A stretch of DNA of 64,000 bases from DATJOJ01 sp035507035 (lineage in GTDB: Bacteria > Acidobacteriota > Terriglobia > Terriglobales > Acidobacteriaceae), in assembly GCA_035507035.1 (NCBI GenBank), contig DATJOJ010000068.1, forward strand, positions 15,449-79,448. The letters are read 5' to 3'. Every line of letters starts with the position of its first letter. The stretch's first letter is position 1. The notes under the pieces are model-generated. The model saw nothing but the letters and a program-made list of their open reading frames with translations. It ran no database searches and had not been told where the DNA came from. This document shows, one piece after another, positions 43,127 to 52,715 of this stretch. The translations under genes and the position numbers were made by a program.

Positions 43127-45689
43127 CCGTTCTTCCGTCCAAATAAAACGTGACCGCGCCGTCGAGGTCGGTGCGGTACGTGAGTACATGAGATTCTCCC
43201 AGTCGGGCGAGCACCTCGGGCCGTGGATGGTGATAGACATTGCGCGCACCGACCGAGATCACGGCAAAGCGCGGATGCACCGCGGCCAGCAGTTCGGGAA
43301 TTGTCGACGTATTACTGCCGTGATGCCCAACCTTTAGTAAATCCGCAGCCGGACGGTTTTCCGCAATCGTTCGCTCGACTTCTTTTTCTGCATCGCCTTC
43401 GAGCAGCGCCGAGGTTGCGCCGTAGCTCACTCGCATGACGAGCGAATCGTCGTTGGCCTTGCGGGAAATTGCGTCAGCCGCCGGCGCCAAGATTTGCACG
43501 CTTAGATCGTCGGCGGAAAAATCGTCTCCCGCTTGATGACGCGTAACCGGAATGCCGAGTGCTCTCGCCTCGCGCAGCAGGTCGCGCAGTTCGGAATTGA
43601 AATCGCCCGGCCCGATCCAGAGTTCCCGCGGACGAAAATTCGCCAGCACCGCGTGCATGCCACCAATGTGATCAGCGTGCGGGTGAGTGACGGCAACTCG
43701 ATCCAGACGGCTAAATCCCCGCGACCACAAATAAGGTGAGACGACGTCTTCTCCGATATCGAGTTCCGAATGCATCCAATGCGGAATGCCTCCGGCATCG
43801 ACCAGCAAAGTTTTGCCTTGCGGCGAAACTAAAAAGATGGAATCGCCTTCGCCCACATCGATCGCGGTGACTTCGAGCGAGCCGGCTTTCGTGTGGGGAT
43901 GCGGCGGTATGGCACAAATCCAGAACGCACTGGTAAAAACGGCAGCTAAGCCTACGAACACAAGCACGGCTCGCCGGCGAGCCAGAATCATTGCTAAAGC
44001 CAAGGCGGCTCCCGCTAAGACAATCAGCGAAAGTTGCGGCGTGGGCACGCGCGCATCCGACAAGCGCAACGCCCCGAACCAGCGTACCGAACCGGCCATG
44101 GCACGTAGTGAAATGCCTGCAATCATCGCGGCTACCTTGGCCGGAACAAGCCACACATAGCTGATGGCGATCGCGGCCATCGCGGCGATCATGGCAACCT
44201 CGGTGAGTGGCACAGCCAGAACATTTGCCGGCAAAGAAACAATCGTTGCACGGTGGAAGTAATAGGCCATCGGCAATGCAAATCCGGCCTGTAGCGCGAT
44301 CGAAATCACTACGAATTCGCAAGCGCGAATCAAGATTCGTCCGCTGCGGGAAAGAAGCTGGAGGGGCAAGCGACTTCCGAGAACGTTTTGCAAGCGATCT
44401 GCGATCATCCTCAGATCGAGGCGAAACTGTATCAGTCTCGGCGGAAGCGCGAAATCGTAGCTGACCGCATCCAGGCTTCGGAGGGCTCTCAAAACGGGTT
44501 GAGTTGTGCGCTGCAGAATCGGCGTTCCGATTCCGGCGATGATCAGCACACAAAGAAAGCTCAATTGGAAGCTGGCTCCGAGCAACGCATGCGGATCAAT
44601 GAGCAAAAGCGCAATCGCCGCGGCGCCAATGGCGTTCAGCACCGACTTTTTTCGATAGAGTATGCGCGCGCAAAGATAAACCGCCAGCATCAACGTGGCC
44701 CGCCAGACGGGCGCGCCGACATCGGTCAGCGCCGCATAGGCGACGGTCAGCACAACAGTGATACCGCTCGCCTCAATTTCACCAACCCGCATGCGTCGCA
44801 ACAACCAGAATGTCACCAACGCCAGAATCGCAACCTTAAGACCGGAGATCACCAGCACGTGGTAGGTACCGGTGCGCTGAAAATCAGTCAGCAGATCGCG
44901 TCCGACGAACGCATTTTCGCCGATGAGAAGCGCATCGACCAGCGCCGCCTGTTCTCCCGGCCACAATCGCGCAATCTGCTGAATGATGCTGCGATGCACG
45001 CGCACGCGCCAGTCTTCCACGCGGCTGCCGGAAAAGCCGGGCAGCAACTCGACCTCCGCCGCTTTACACGACGCCAACGCCACAATTCCCTGCTCCGCCA
45101 AAAAGCCTTCGTAATCGAATGCTCCAGGATTGCGATAGTTGTGCGGACGATTGAGCTTGGCAGAGAAACGAATCCGCTCGCCGTAATGAAAAATGTGGGG
45201 CATAGCACTTGCTCCCGACTCGCCATCTTCCTTGTCATACAAGGTTGCGCGAATCCCGAACCGCGCCGCAGTGGTCGCAGTGTCGGTGTCGATCGTTTCG
45301 GTCTCGAGGTCGATTCTCTGCCGTAAATCCCTCGGCCCGCTGCGCTCAGGAATACCCTCACGAACCACATGGGCAGTGATCAGCGTTTCCTCGCCATCGC
45401 TGAGATTCGGAACGGTTCCACTGACCGGGCCACGCACTTGAATGGTGAGCGCACCCAAAATACAAAGCGCGGAGAGGATGATGGCGAAGGCCACCCTCGG
45501 ACGCCGGCGCACAAGAAACGCAGCGGAAGAACCAAAGACTAGCGCCGCAATCAGCCACCACGAAGGCGGACGCCAAGCGTAGACGCCGAGCAGAATCCCG
45601 CAGGCATAGGCGAGGGCCGCCCAAAGCAGCGGCTGACGAGGCGGTGCATCTGTTAAAACCGAGGCCGATCTGGACTGCGGCCGTTCCAT
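43098..45689 (-). CDS. comEC: DNA internalisation-related competence protein ComEC/Rec2
   Basis: 863 residues. Order: an N-terminal DUF4131 region with membrane helices, the competence domain (LLIGENAFVGRDLLTDFQRTG then LVISGLKVAIL near residue 275) with many membrane helices, and a C-terminal metallo-beta-lactamase-like domain (HPHADHIGG near 655, VGHHGSNTSTIP near 780). It forms the inner-membrane channel for DNA uptake. The usual His in the ISGLHV motif is Lys here. The long size is normal for three-domain ComEC. Confidence 0.93.
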   Translation of the reverse strand: MERPQSRSASVLTDAPPRQPLLWAALAYACGILLGVYAWRPPSWWLIAALVFGSSAAFLVRRRPRVAFAIILSALCILGALTIQVRGPVSGTVPNLSDGEETLITAHVVREGIPERSGPRDLRQRIDLETETIDTDTATTAARFGIRATLYDKEDGESGASAMPHIFHYGERIRFSAKLNRPHNYRNPGAFDYEGFLAEQGIVALASCKAAEVELLPGFSGSRVEDWRVRVHRSIIQQIARLWPGEQAALVDALLIGENAFVGRDLLTDFQRTGTYHVLVISGLKVAILALVTFWLLRRMRVGEIEASGITVVLTVAYAALTDVGAPVWRATLMLAVYLCARILYRKKSVLNAIGAAAIALLLIDPHALLGASFQLSFLCVLIIAGIGTPILQRTTQPVLRALRSLDAVSYDFALPPRLIQFRLDLRMIADRLQNVLGSRLPLQLLSRSGRILIRACEFVVISIALQAGFALPMAYYFHRATIVSLPANVLAVPLTEVAMIAAMAAIAISYVWLVPAKVAAMIAGISLRAMAGSVRWFGALRLSDARVPTPQLSLIVLAGAALALAMILARRRAVLVFVGLAAVFTSAFWICAIPPHPHTKAGSLEVTAIDVGEGDSIFLVSPQGKTLLVDAGGIPHWMHSELDIGEDVVSPYLWSRGFSRLDRVAVTHPHADHIGGMHAVLANFRPRELWIGPGDFNSELRDLLREARALGIPVTRHQAGDDFSADDLSVQILAPAADAISRKANDDSLVMRVSYGATSALLEGDAEKEVERTIAENRPAADLLKVGHHGSNTSTIPELLAAVHPRFAVISVGARNVYHHPRPEVLARLGESHVLTYRTDLDGAVTFYLDGRTVTPHSRDLE

Positions 45690-45701
45690 GCGATGGACGG
45701 A

Positions 45702-46991
45702 TCAGCGACTCAGGCGCACAACGCTCTCGACATGGTAGGTTTGGGGGAAAAGGTCCACCACATGGGCTTGCCTGATGTGATATCCAGCGGCGAGCAGTCC
45801 GGCCAAATCGCGCGCCAGCGTCGCCGGATCACAGGAAACATACGTGATCTCAGCCGCCTCCAGCCCGGCCAGACTGCGGACCACCATTCCCCCCAACCCG
45901 CCACGCGGCGGATCGAGCACGATCAGATCTGGGCGCACCTTGCCCGCCCTTTGCTGCAAGAATCGATCGGTCGTGGCGTGGACCGCCTTCACGTTTGCGG
46001 GTGAATTGTAGGAAAGATCGGCATAGGCTGTCGGTGACGATTCAACAGCGGTTACCTGTGCAAAACTTCTGGCGAGAACGCTGGAGAAAAGTCCCACGCC
46101 GGCATAAAGATCGAGCGCGGCATTCCCGGAACGGTTCGCGGTCACGATCTCCACCAACTGGTCTGTTAGAAAACGATTCACCTGGAAGAACGCTCCGCCG
46201 CTCACGCGATAAGCAGCGTCTTTGGTTTTGTAATTCAGCGCCTTCTCCCCGGCAGAAGCCATCGGCTTTAACTCAGCAGATTCATTCGCGCCAATCGCAA
46301 TCACCAATGCCCCGATCGCCGAAGCCGTCCCGCGCAGATCCTCGGCAAGGTTCTGCGCCGCCTCGGTCGATAACGGAGGCGCGCAATAAAGCAACAGAAG
46401 CAACTGATCGTCTTCAGCGTTTGCGAAAAATTCGATCTCCTGAATTTCCTGCGGAATTTTGCCCGCACGTCCCAGTTCCCACGCCACACTAATCCCGCGA
46501 TTGATCAGGGCAGAACTGATGGGGCATTGTTCAACCGGCAGCAATTCATGGGAAGCGAATCGATAATAGCCAAGCGCAAAATCCGGCTGAGTCCGAACCC
46601 GCAGCCGTGCCCGGTTGCGATAATTCCATTCCGGCGAAGCATGAACAATCGGTTCGGTTTCAAGTTCGACCTTCGCAATGCGGCGCAGATTTTCCTTGAG
46701 CACCGCTGCTTTGATCTCCAACTGATGCCGATAGTCGGTGTGCTGGTAGTGGCAGCCACCGCAGCGGCCATAATAAGGACAGGGTGCCTCGATGCGATTT
46801 GCCGAGCGCTCGATGACTTCATCCAGGCGGGCGCGGGCGAAGCCCGGCTTATTTTCGACGAGCGTGGCTTCGACTGTTTCCCCTTCCAGCACAAAAGGAA
46901 CGAAGGCCGCTTTGCCGCGTCCGTTTTCGTCCGCAGGCAGGCGTGCCAGGCCATCGCCGCCATAAACCAATTTTTCGATCGAGAGCCGCAA
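45702..46991 (-). CDS. TrmA/RlmC/RlmD-family RNA (uracil-5-)-methyltransferase
   Basis: 429 residues. An N-terminal TRAM domain, then an iron-sulfur motif PCPYYGRCGGCHYQHT with Cys near residues 91, 97, 100, the SAM-binding part (DLYAGVGLFS near 290) and the catalytic DPPRGGLGG followed by YVSCDPATLARDL. It methylates uridine-5 in 23S rRNA or tRNA; the exact target cannot be set from sequence. It is followed by comEC after 12 bases. TTG start at 46991 gives the conserved start of the TRAM domain. Confidence 0.9.
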   Translation of the reverse strand: MRLSIEKLVYGGDGLARLPADENGRGKAAFVPFVLEGETVEATLVENKPGFARARLDEVIERSANRIEAPCPYYGRCGGCHYQHTDYRHQLEIKAAVLKENLRRIAKVELETEPIVHASPEWNYRNRARLRVRTQPDFALGYYRFASHELLPVEQCPISSALINRGISVAWELGRAGKIPQEIQEIEFFANAEDDQLLLLLYCAPPLSTEAAQNLAEDLRGTASAIGALVIAIGANESAELKPMASAGEKALNYKTKDAAYRVSGGAFFQVNRFLTDQLVEIVTANRSGNAALDLYAGVGLFSSVLARSFAQVTAVESSPTAYADLSYNSPANVKAVHATTDRFLQQRAGKVRPDLIVLDPPRGGLGGMVVRSLAGLEAAEITYVSCDPATLARDLAGLLAAGYHIRQAHVVDLFPQTYHVESVVRLSR

Positions 46992-47036
46992 TCTTTGATT
47001 CTAGAACGTTCCTGCGAAACTGGCTTGCGGCTTCAC

Positions 47037-47609
47037 TCAAAACTTGGGCAAAAGAAATCCGGTTTGCTGCCGGTAACTCTGATACTTGTCACCAAAAGTT
47101 GCGAGCATCAAAGTTTCTTCCCGCTTGGCTTTGAAGCTGTGCACGACGCCCACCACCACAATCGCCAGCAATCCGCGCCATTCGCCGATCACCATCGCAG
47201 TTCCGATCGCCGCCAACAGCAGTCCGCTATAAATCGGATGGCGAAGCCGGGCGTAGGGACCGGAGCAAATCAGTTCGTGATCGACTTTCAGCGTGACGCG
47301 CGCGCTCCAGTTTCGACCTAAATTCCAGCGTGCCCAAATGGCCAGCGCGATCCCCGCATAGGTCATCACCACTCCAACGGCGTTCAGCCATGGCGTGCTG
47401 GCTACGAACCGTTCTCGCAGCCAGCCTCCGTGAATACGTCCAGAAAACATGAGATAAAAAGCCGCCGCGAGGGTCAAAACTTCGAGAAGACGCGCTGGCA
47501 GCGGTTCCGTCACCTTTGCCGATTTGACCCGTAGCGCATTGACGCACCAATAAATCGCAAACGCATACCACGGAATCAGTTCGATGTCCCACAACCCGAT
47601 GTTTGCCAT
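47037..47609 (-). CDS. Isoprenylcysteine carboxyl methyltransferase family membrane protein
   Basis: 190 residues with five hydrophobic stretches and the SAM-site motif CSGPYARLRHPIYSGLLLAAIG. GAGGTGAG serves as ribosome binding site. It starts 3 bases after the PadR regulator gene, so the two are co-transcribed and the regulator probably controls it. Second family member in the window; the first is at 35497. Substrate unknown. Confidence 0.85.
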   Translation of the reverse strand: MANIGLWDIELIPWYAFAIYWCVNALRVKSAKVTEPLPARLLEVLTLAAAFYLMFSGRIHGGWLRERFVASTPWLNAVGVVMTYAGIALAIWARWNLGRNWSARVTLKVDHELICSGPYARLRHPIYSGLLLAAIGTAMVIGEWRGLLAIVVVGVVHSFKAKREETLMLATFGDKYQSYRQQTGFLLPKF

Positions 47610-47612
47610 CTC

Positions 47613-48155
47613 TCACCTCGAATCTGCACTGCTGCTTTCCCCGCGCGATTTCTGTTTTTGCATGCGCCGCAGTCGTTCGATCCACAACCGCTCCGCCTGC
47701 CCTTGCTCCACCAGGAATCGAGCCACCTCGCCGCCATAGGTTCCCACGTCCAGGTTCGCTTTCAGCGCCGCTAATCGTTCTTCCCGGTAAAACAAGTACG
47801 CTTCTCGCCTGGAAAGGATCCCGAATCTGGCTTCGGGTTTTATTAGATCGAACATGCCGACCCGCAGGCAGAACGCGTCGGGCGAGCGCGCATCCTGATC
47901 GGAAAACTCCGCCAGACTCTGAACCAGCTCTTTTCTTCCCTTCGCCGTGAGCGCGTACTGCTGGCGGGTTTGCCCACGCTGGCCGGGAGTGGTTTTCTTG
48001 CTGACCAGACCCTGTTTGGTGAAACGGCGTAGCAGCGGATAGACCAGATTGTTGTGCATGGTCTCCTGCCGGAGGATGAACCCTGCCTCTTTTTTCAACT
48101 GATAGCCGTGCTTAGGGCCATCAAAAAGCAGCGCCAAAATTATTAAGTCATTCAT
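47613..48155 (-). CDS. PadR family transcriptional regulator
   Basis: 180 residues with the N-terminal winged helix (LIILALLFDGPKHGYQLKKE, then NLVYPLLRRFTKQGLV) and a C-terminal helical domain for dimer contacts. PadR proteins repress, often their own promoter, until a ligand binds. A 25-base palindrome overlaps its start codon and -10 region (48148-48172). No ribosome binding site precedes the ATG and the promoter lies very close, so the message may be leaderless. It is followed by the membrane methyltransferase gene. Confidence 0.9.
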   Translation of the reverse strand: MNDLIILALLFDGPKHGYQLKKEAGFILRQETMHNNLVYPLLRRFTKQGLVSKKTTPGQRGQTRQQYALTAKGRKELVQSLAEFSDQDARSPDAFCLRVGMFDLIKPEARFGILSRREAYLFYREERLAALKANLDVGTYGGEVARFLVEQGQAERLWIERLRRMQKQKSRGESSSADSR

Positions 48156-48172
48156 GACAGTGTCAATAATGA
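48148..48172. promoter_or_regulatory. Operator-like palindrome over the padR start
   Basis: TCATT-nn-TGACA-n-TGTCA-nn-AATGA, centred on 48160, symmetric in 20 of 25 positions. It covers the padR start codon and the -10 box, and also lies about 230 bases upstream of the divergent Kelch gene. Autoregulation by PadR is likely from position. Confidence 0.65.
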
Positions 48173-48195
48173 TCTAATAAAGACTTTTTTGTCAA
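48166..48195 (-). promoter_or_regulatory. padR promoter
   Basis: On the minus strand TTGACA (48195-48190) is a consensus -35 box, followed 18 bases later by CATTAT (48171-48166) as -10. Transcription would begin about at the start codon (48155). Confidence 0.6.
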
Positions 48196-48401
48196 GAATG
48201 CCGAAGAAACCATACAGAGACGAAAGTCTCCCCCACTACGACGCGGGATCGTGGAAAGACGCAAAGCCGGCGACGGGCGTGCAAAATCGCAAAAGAAAGC
48301 ATTGCCCGGCCCACAAGGCTTTTGCTAGCATGGAAGCCCTGCCTGAGCTCCCAGCGGCAGATTACTTTCCATTTATGTGCACTCAGAAAGGTGGAAAAGC
48401 C

Positions 48402-49844
48402 TTGCGAAGATTTCTGTGTCTGGCGGTAGCAGTATTTTTAGCAGTGCCCGCACTCTCACTGGCGCAGTCGATCCAGTCGTTGAAGAATCAGGCGCCCGAT
48501 GGTGTCAACATTAGTTACCAAATGACCGATGGCACGGTGATGGCCCAAGGATATGGCGATTCCGATTGGTGGAAGCTGACGCCCGATGAAACCGGCAGCT
48601 ACGTCAATGGAACCTGGACGCAGCTCGCCAGCCTTCCTTCCGGCTACTCTCCCGATGCCAACGCCTCCGCCGTGCTCGCCGATGGCAGACTCCTGATCGA
48701 AGGCGGCGAATATAACTTCGGCAATTTCACGCTCACCAATCAGGGCGCGGTTTACGACCCCTTAACCAACACTTGGGCCAACCTCACGCCTCCGCCAGGA
48801 TGGTCCTATATCGGCGACTCGCCATCCTCGGTACTTCCGGACGGCACTTTCCTCATCGGCGACAAACTGGTGAAAAACGATGCCGCACTGAATCCGAAGA
48901 CCATGAAGTGGGTTCAGGGAAACCCTCCCGGCAAGAGCGACTTCAACGCGGAAGAAGGCTGGACTCTGCTTCCCAATGGCACCATTTTGACCGCGGATGT
49001 GAAAAACGCCCCAAATTCCGAGCGTTTCATTCCATCGATGAGGAAATGGGTCACTGCAGGCAGCACGATTGTCGACCTGCATTCGCCTTCCCAGTTTGGC
49101 TGTCTGCCCTTCGGGCCGAACGGCAAGTACTGCTACTATCCGCCGGGAGAAATCGGCCCCTCGATTCTGCGTCCCGACGGAACGGTTTTTTACACCGGTT
49201 CTCAGCCGGAATCCGGAGGCCCGGGCCACACCGCCATCTACACGCCGGGCGCGAATGTTATGGACGAAGGCACCTGGGCTGTCGGACCTGACTTCCCCAA
49301 CGGCGATAACGCCGGCGACTCCTTCGCCGTTCTACTGCCGAATGGAAACGTGCTGGTCGAAGGCGACTCCGGAACCTTGTACACGTTCAACGGGACGACT
49401 TTTACCGCCGGCTCGGCCTATGGCGGGGCCTTAATGGTCCTTCCCACCGGCCAAATTCTACTTGGGGGATCTGCAGTGTACAATGCGCCGGGAACTTATC
49501 AGCAATCGTGGGCGCCGACCATCTCGAACTTCCCTGCGAGCGTGACCCCGGGCAACACCTATAAGATCTCGGGAACACAGTTCAACGGGTTGTCACAAGC
49601 CAACTCGTTCGGCGACGAGTACCAGACGGCGACCAACTATCCGCTGGTGCGCATCACCAACACCGGCACTGGACACGTGTTCTACGCCCGCACCCACGAC
49701 CACAGCAGCATGGGCGTGGCAACGGGAGGTCTGACTGTTTCCACCAACTTTGATGTTCCGTCGGGCATCGAAACTGGGGCCAGCACGTTGGTGGTTGTGG
49801 CCAACGGCATTCCCTCGCAACCGGTGAACGTTACGGTTCAGTAA
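48402..49844 (+). CDS. Secreted Kelch/galactose-oxidase-like beta-propeller protein
   Basis: 480 residues from a TTG with AAAGGTGG 7 bases upstream; it then begins directly with a signal peptide (RRFLCLAVAVFLAVPALSLA). An ATG at 48375 without ribosome binding site is the alternative. Blades resemble Kelch units (NASAVLADGRLLIEGGEY, DSFAVLLPNGNVLVEGDSG, GALMVLPTGQILLGGSAV) and a C-terminal Ig-like domain follows (NTYKISGTQFNG). Galactose oxidase-type copper ligands were not identified, so enzyme activity is open. Divergent from padR. Confidence 0.8.
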   Translation: MRRFLCLAVAVFLAVPALSLAQSIQSLKNQAPDGVNISYQMTDGTVMAQGYGDSDWWKLTPDETGSYVNGTWTQLASLPSGYSPDANASAVLADGRLLIEGGEYNFGNFTLTNQGAVYDPLTNTWANLTPPPGWSYIGDSPSSVLPDGTFLIGDKLVKNDAALNPKTMKWVQGNPPGKSDFNAEEGWTLLPNGTILTADVKNAPNSERFIPSMRKWVTAGSTIVDLHSPSQFGCLPFGPNGKYCYYPPGEIGPSILRPDGTVFYTGSQPESGGPGHTAIYTPGANVMDEGTWAVGPDFPNGDNAGDSFAVLLPNGNVLVEGDSGTLYTFNGTTFTAGSAYGGALMVLPTGQILLGGSAVYNAPGTYQQSWAPTISNFPASVTPGNTYKISGTQFNGLSQANSFGDEYQTATNYPLVRITNTGTGHVFYARTHDHSSMGVATGGLTVSTNFDVPSGIETGASTLVVVANGIPSQPVNVTVQ

Positions 49845-49870
49845 TGAGTTTTCGTAAGAGAAAAACAAGG

Positions 49871-49899
49871 CCGCGCTCGTGAATACGGGCGCGGTTTTT
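49871..49899 (+). terminator. Intrinsic terminator after the Kelch-like gene
   Basis: CCGCGC-t-CGT and ACG-g-GCGCGG pair around GAAT, followed by TTTTT. Located 27 bases after the stop codon. Confidence 0.85.
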
Positions 49900-49916
49900 C
49901 TTTCGGATTTTCGCCC

Positions 49917-50621
49917 TCACATATAGAACAAGCTCAGCCGTGGCAAATTGTATTTTTCCAGCAGGCGCTTGTGCAGATACTGTTTCTGCAGTTGTTCGAT
50001 CTGTGATCCCGACATCTTTCGACGATATGGAGCGAGCTCGCGGTCGGCCTCTGCCCGCACCGCGACAATCGCATCATCTGGCGTTGATGCCAGCAAAACC
50101 GCGAACAACTTTTCTTCGAGAACCGTCAGCCTGCGCTCCAAGTCTTCCAATCGCGGAAGCGATCTCGCCGCCTCCAATTCATTCGCCAGATTCCGAAGAG
50201 TTGCAGCGGTTTCTATCACCAATGGTTGGGCCGAAATGGCGCCCGTCGGCAATTGCGTCCCCTCCAGTTGCTCGGCATTGCGGCGCAGGAAAGCCGCGAT
50301 TTCGCCGGCTTGAAATCCAGCCGGCTTCTGGCCGCTTTCAGCCTTCGCCGCCCCGACCGCGGCTTCTTTCATTTCTTCAGCCGCAGCCAGAACTTCTTGC
50401 GTGCAAAAACCTAAAGCGTTCACCTTGCGCGTCTTCGCGGGCCGCCGCTCAAAGTTCTCGAAGGTGACATCAATGCCGCGCAGCACGGCTTCCAACGGAA
50501 TGCCAGCGTCTTTCCACATCTCGATCAGCGCCCAATCGACGGTCGAAAGCAGCAGCGCGCCGCCAAAGCGCTTCTGGAAATGCTCTTCGATTTCGGTGAA
50601 ATAGTTGAAGTAATTATTCAC
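49917..50621 (-). CDS. Protein of unknown function, co-transcribed with coaX
   Basis: 234 residues, helix-rich. The N-terminus (NYFNYFTEIEEHFQKRFGG) and a central coiled-coil-like stretch (LEDLERRLTVLEEKL near residue 155) are visible. No signal peptide. The GTG start lies 5 bases after the coaX stop, so the two are in one transcript. Similar genes next to coaX occur in other Acidobacteria to my knowledge, but no function is known. Confidence 0.65.
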   Translation of the reverse strand: MNNYFNYFTEIEEHFQKRFGGALLLSTVDWALIEMWKDAGIPLEAVLRGIDVTFENFERRPAKTRKVNALGFCTQEVLAAAEEMKEAAVGAAKAESGQKPAGFQAGEIAAFLRRNAEQLEGTQLPTGAISAQPLVIETAATLRNLANELEAARSLPRLEDLERRLTVLEEKLFAVLLASTPDDAIVAVRAEADRELAPYRRKMSGSQIEQLQKQYLHKRLLEKYNLPRLSLFYM

Positions 50622-50626
50622 GACAG

Positions 50627-51529
50627 CTAGCGGGACTTACCCGAAGAAGAACCTCGCGACGCGGGCCGAGCCTTTGCAGTGGAACGTGCGGCTTCGGTCC
50701 CATGCGTCGGCTTGGACATCGCATTCCGTTCCCAGATAATTCGCAAACCTTCCAGCGTGAGTAAATCATCGACCTGCTTGATGTATTTCGATCCGTCGCT
50801 GATCAGCGACGCGAGCCCGCCGGTAGAAATCACCTTGGTATCACGTCCGAGTTCGTTGAGCAGCAACTCGAGAATTCCATCGACCAATCCGAGATATCCG
50901 TAATACAGCCCGGATTGCAGGCTGGCCACGGTGTTGGTGCCGATGATGCGCGCCGGTTTGCGAATGTCGACGCGCGGCAGCCGGGCCGTCCGCCCAAACA
51001 GCGCATCCGCCGAGATGCCAATCCCCGGACAGATGACGCCACCCTGGTACTCGCCTTTCGCGGTCACGCAATCGAACGTCGTTGCCGTGCCGAAGTCAAC
51101 TGAAATGATGGGCCCACCATATTTCTCGAACGCCGCAACCGAATTGACGATGCGGTCCGCGCCCACTTCCGCCGGATTTTCATACAGCACCGGCATGCCG
51201 GTCTTGATACCCGGCCCCACAAACAGCGGTTTGATATTGAAGCCTCGCTCGCACACTTGACGCAGGATGGAATCGATCGGCGGCACAACCGACGAGATCA
51301 CTATCCCGTAAATGCCGCCAAAATCCAGATTGGCCATGGCAAACAAATTACGGAAAAGCACGATATATTCGTCCACGGTTTGCGTCGTGTTTGTGGCCAC
51401 GCGCCAGTTCGCAACCAGCAGTTCATAGCGGCCTCCGCCAGAAGACGCTTCTGCCGACCCCGCCCTGGCCACGCGCGCGAAGACGCCCAGCACAGCATTC
51501 GTATTTCCGACATCGAGAACCAGAAGCAT
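50627..51529 (-). CDS. coaX: Type III pantothenate kinase
   Basis: 300 residues. It phosphorylates pantothenate in coenzyme A synthesis. DVGNTNAVLGVF at residues 5-16, GADRIVNSVAA near 123 and VDFGTATTFDCV near 144 match CoaX. An extra insertion (residues 17-36, Ser/Ala/Gly-rich) and a basic tail of about 35 residues (Lys/Arg/Ser/Ala) make it longer than the usual 255-260. It follows birA by 20 bases, a frequent pairing. Confidence 0.94.
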   Translation of the reverse strand: MLLVLDVGNTNAVLGVFARVARAGSAEASSGGGRYELLVANWRVATNTTQTVDEYIVLFRNLFAMANLDFGGIYGIVISSVVPPIDSILRQVCERGFNIKPLFVGPGIKTGMPVLYENPAEVGADRIVNSVAAFEKYGGPIISVDFGTATTFDCVTAKGEYQGGVICPGIGISADALFGRTARLPRVDIRKPARIIGTNTVASLQSGLYYGYLGLVDGILELLLNELGRDTKVISTGGLASLISDGSKYIKQVDDLLTLEGLRIIWERNAMSKPTHGTEAARSTAKARPASRGSSSGKSR

Positions 51530-51549
51530 AGAAATTTCGATCGCGCCGC

Positions 51550-52566
51550 CTATTTCGGCCGAACCGTGCCGCTCAATACCGTTCGCAAGCCTTGCTCAGT
51601 GCGAACTTGCAAAAACCCGCGAGCGTCCAGCCCCTCCGTGATTCCCTCGAACCCGCCATTTTCATCCACGTGGACGCGCACTCCGCGCACCGACGAGGAG
51701 TGCTCCATGAAGCGCCGAATCACCGACTCGCGCGCCTTGGCGTTCTGCTGCAGCTCGCGATACTCACGGTCAAGCGATTTTAGCAAAGCCGTGCATAAAT
51801 CCACGCGCGACCAAGTCTCCCCTGTCGCCATTCGCAGCGAGGTCGCAGAATCCCGCAGATCGGCGGGAAAACTGTTCTGATTCACATTGATTCCGATTCC
51901 CAGCACCAGGTGCCGTACGCGCGTGACCTCCGCATTCATCTCCGCCAAAATGCCGCAGAATTTCTTACCTTCGATCAACAGATCGTTCGGCCACTTGAGA
52001 TCGGGATTCACCCGCGGATCGATCTCTTGAACTGCAGCCCGCACCGCCAACCCGGCGGCGAGCGCAAGGATCAGAACTTCCGACGGTGGCAACGTTGGGC
52101 GCAGCAGCACCGAGCCCTGAATTCCTGTCGAGCGCGCCGACTGCCACTTGTGATCTCCTCGGCCGCGGCCGGCGGTTTGCTGCTCGGCAAGAAAAACCGT
52201 GCCCCCTGGCGCACCCGCGACCGCCGCTTCCATGGCGTCGTCATTCGTCGATCCAGTGGTGAAGTAGTGCTGAATTTTTCCGGCAAAGATGGTTCCTTTG
52301 ATCAAAGGATCCAACACATCCGGCAGCAGCAAATCGGGCATCGATTTCAAGCGGTAGCCAGTCGCCGGCAGTCCGCCGATATCGACGCCCAACTCGCGCA
52401 AGTACTGAATCAGTCGCCAGACTTCGGAACGGCTGGTTCCGATCTCGTCGGCGATTTTCGTCCCGCTGACTACGACCGTGGCGTGGTCTGCCAGCAGCCG
52501 CAGAATCTTGCCCAGCCGCAGGTCGGTCTGCGGAGAACTTTTGTGTGGCACCGCCGCCCGCGACAC
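51550..52566 (-). CDS. birA: Bifunctional biotin-[acetyl-CoA-carboxylase] ligase / repressor
   Basis: 338 residues: an N-terminal winged helix (LRLGKILRLLADHATVVVSGTKIADEIGTSRSEVWR), the catalytic domain with GRGRGDHKWQS near residue 135 and KWPNDLLIEGKKFCGIL near 190, and a C-terminal SH3-like domain. It attaches biotin to carboxylases and may repress biotin genes. GTG start at 52566. It begins the birA-coaX-unknown operon. Confidence 0.93.
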   Translation of the reverse strand: MSRAAVPHKSSPQTDLRLGKILRLLADHATVVVSGTKIADEIGTSRSEVWRLIQYLRELGVDIGGLPATGYRLKSMPDLLLPDVLDPLIKGTIFAGKIQHYFTTGSTNDDAMEAAVAGAPGGTVFLAEQQTAGRGRGDHKWQSARSTGIQGSVLLRPTLPPSEVLILALAAGLAVRAAVQEIDPRVNPDLKWPNDLLIEGKKFCGILAEMNAEVTRVRHLVLGIGINVNQNSFPADLRDSATSLRMATGETWSRVDLCTALLKSLDREYRELQQNAKARESVIRRFMEHSSSVRGVRVHVDENGGFEGITEGLDARGFLQVRTEQGLRTVLSGTVRPK

Positions 52567-52715
52567 CCGAATTGTTGATGATTTGGCGATGTCGAAATTA
52601 TCAGGGAGAAAAGAGGAAAGGACAAACTATGCAGGGCGCACAAACAATCGGCGCGGTCAATGTCAAATTCTCACTGACCGCGTGCTTTTCCCAGGATGCC
52701 GTCTACCAGCGAATC

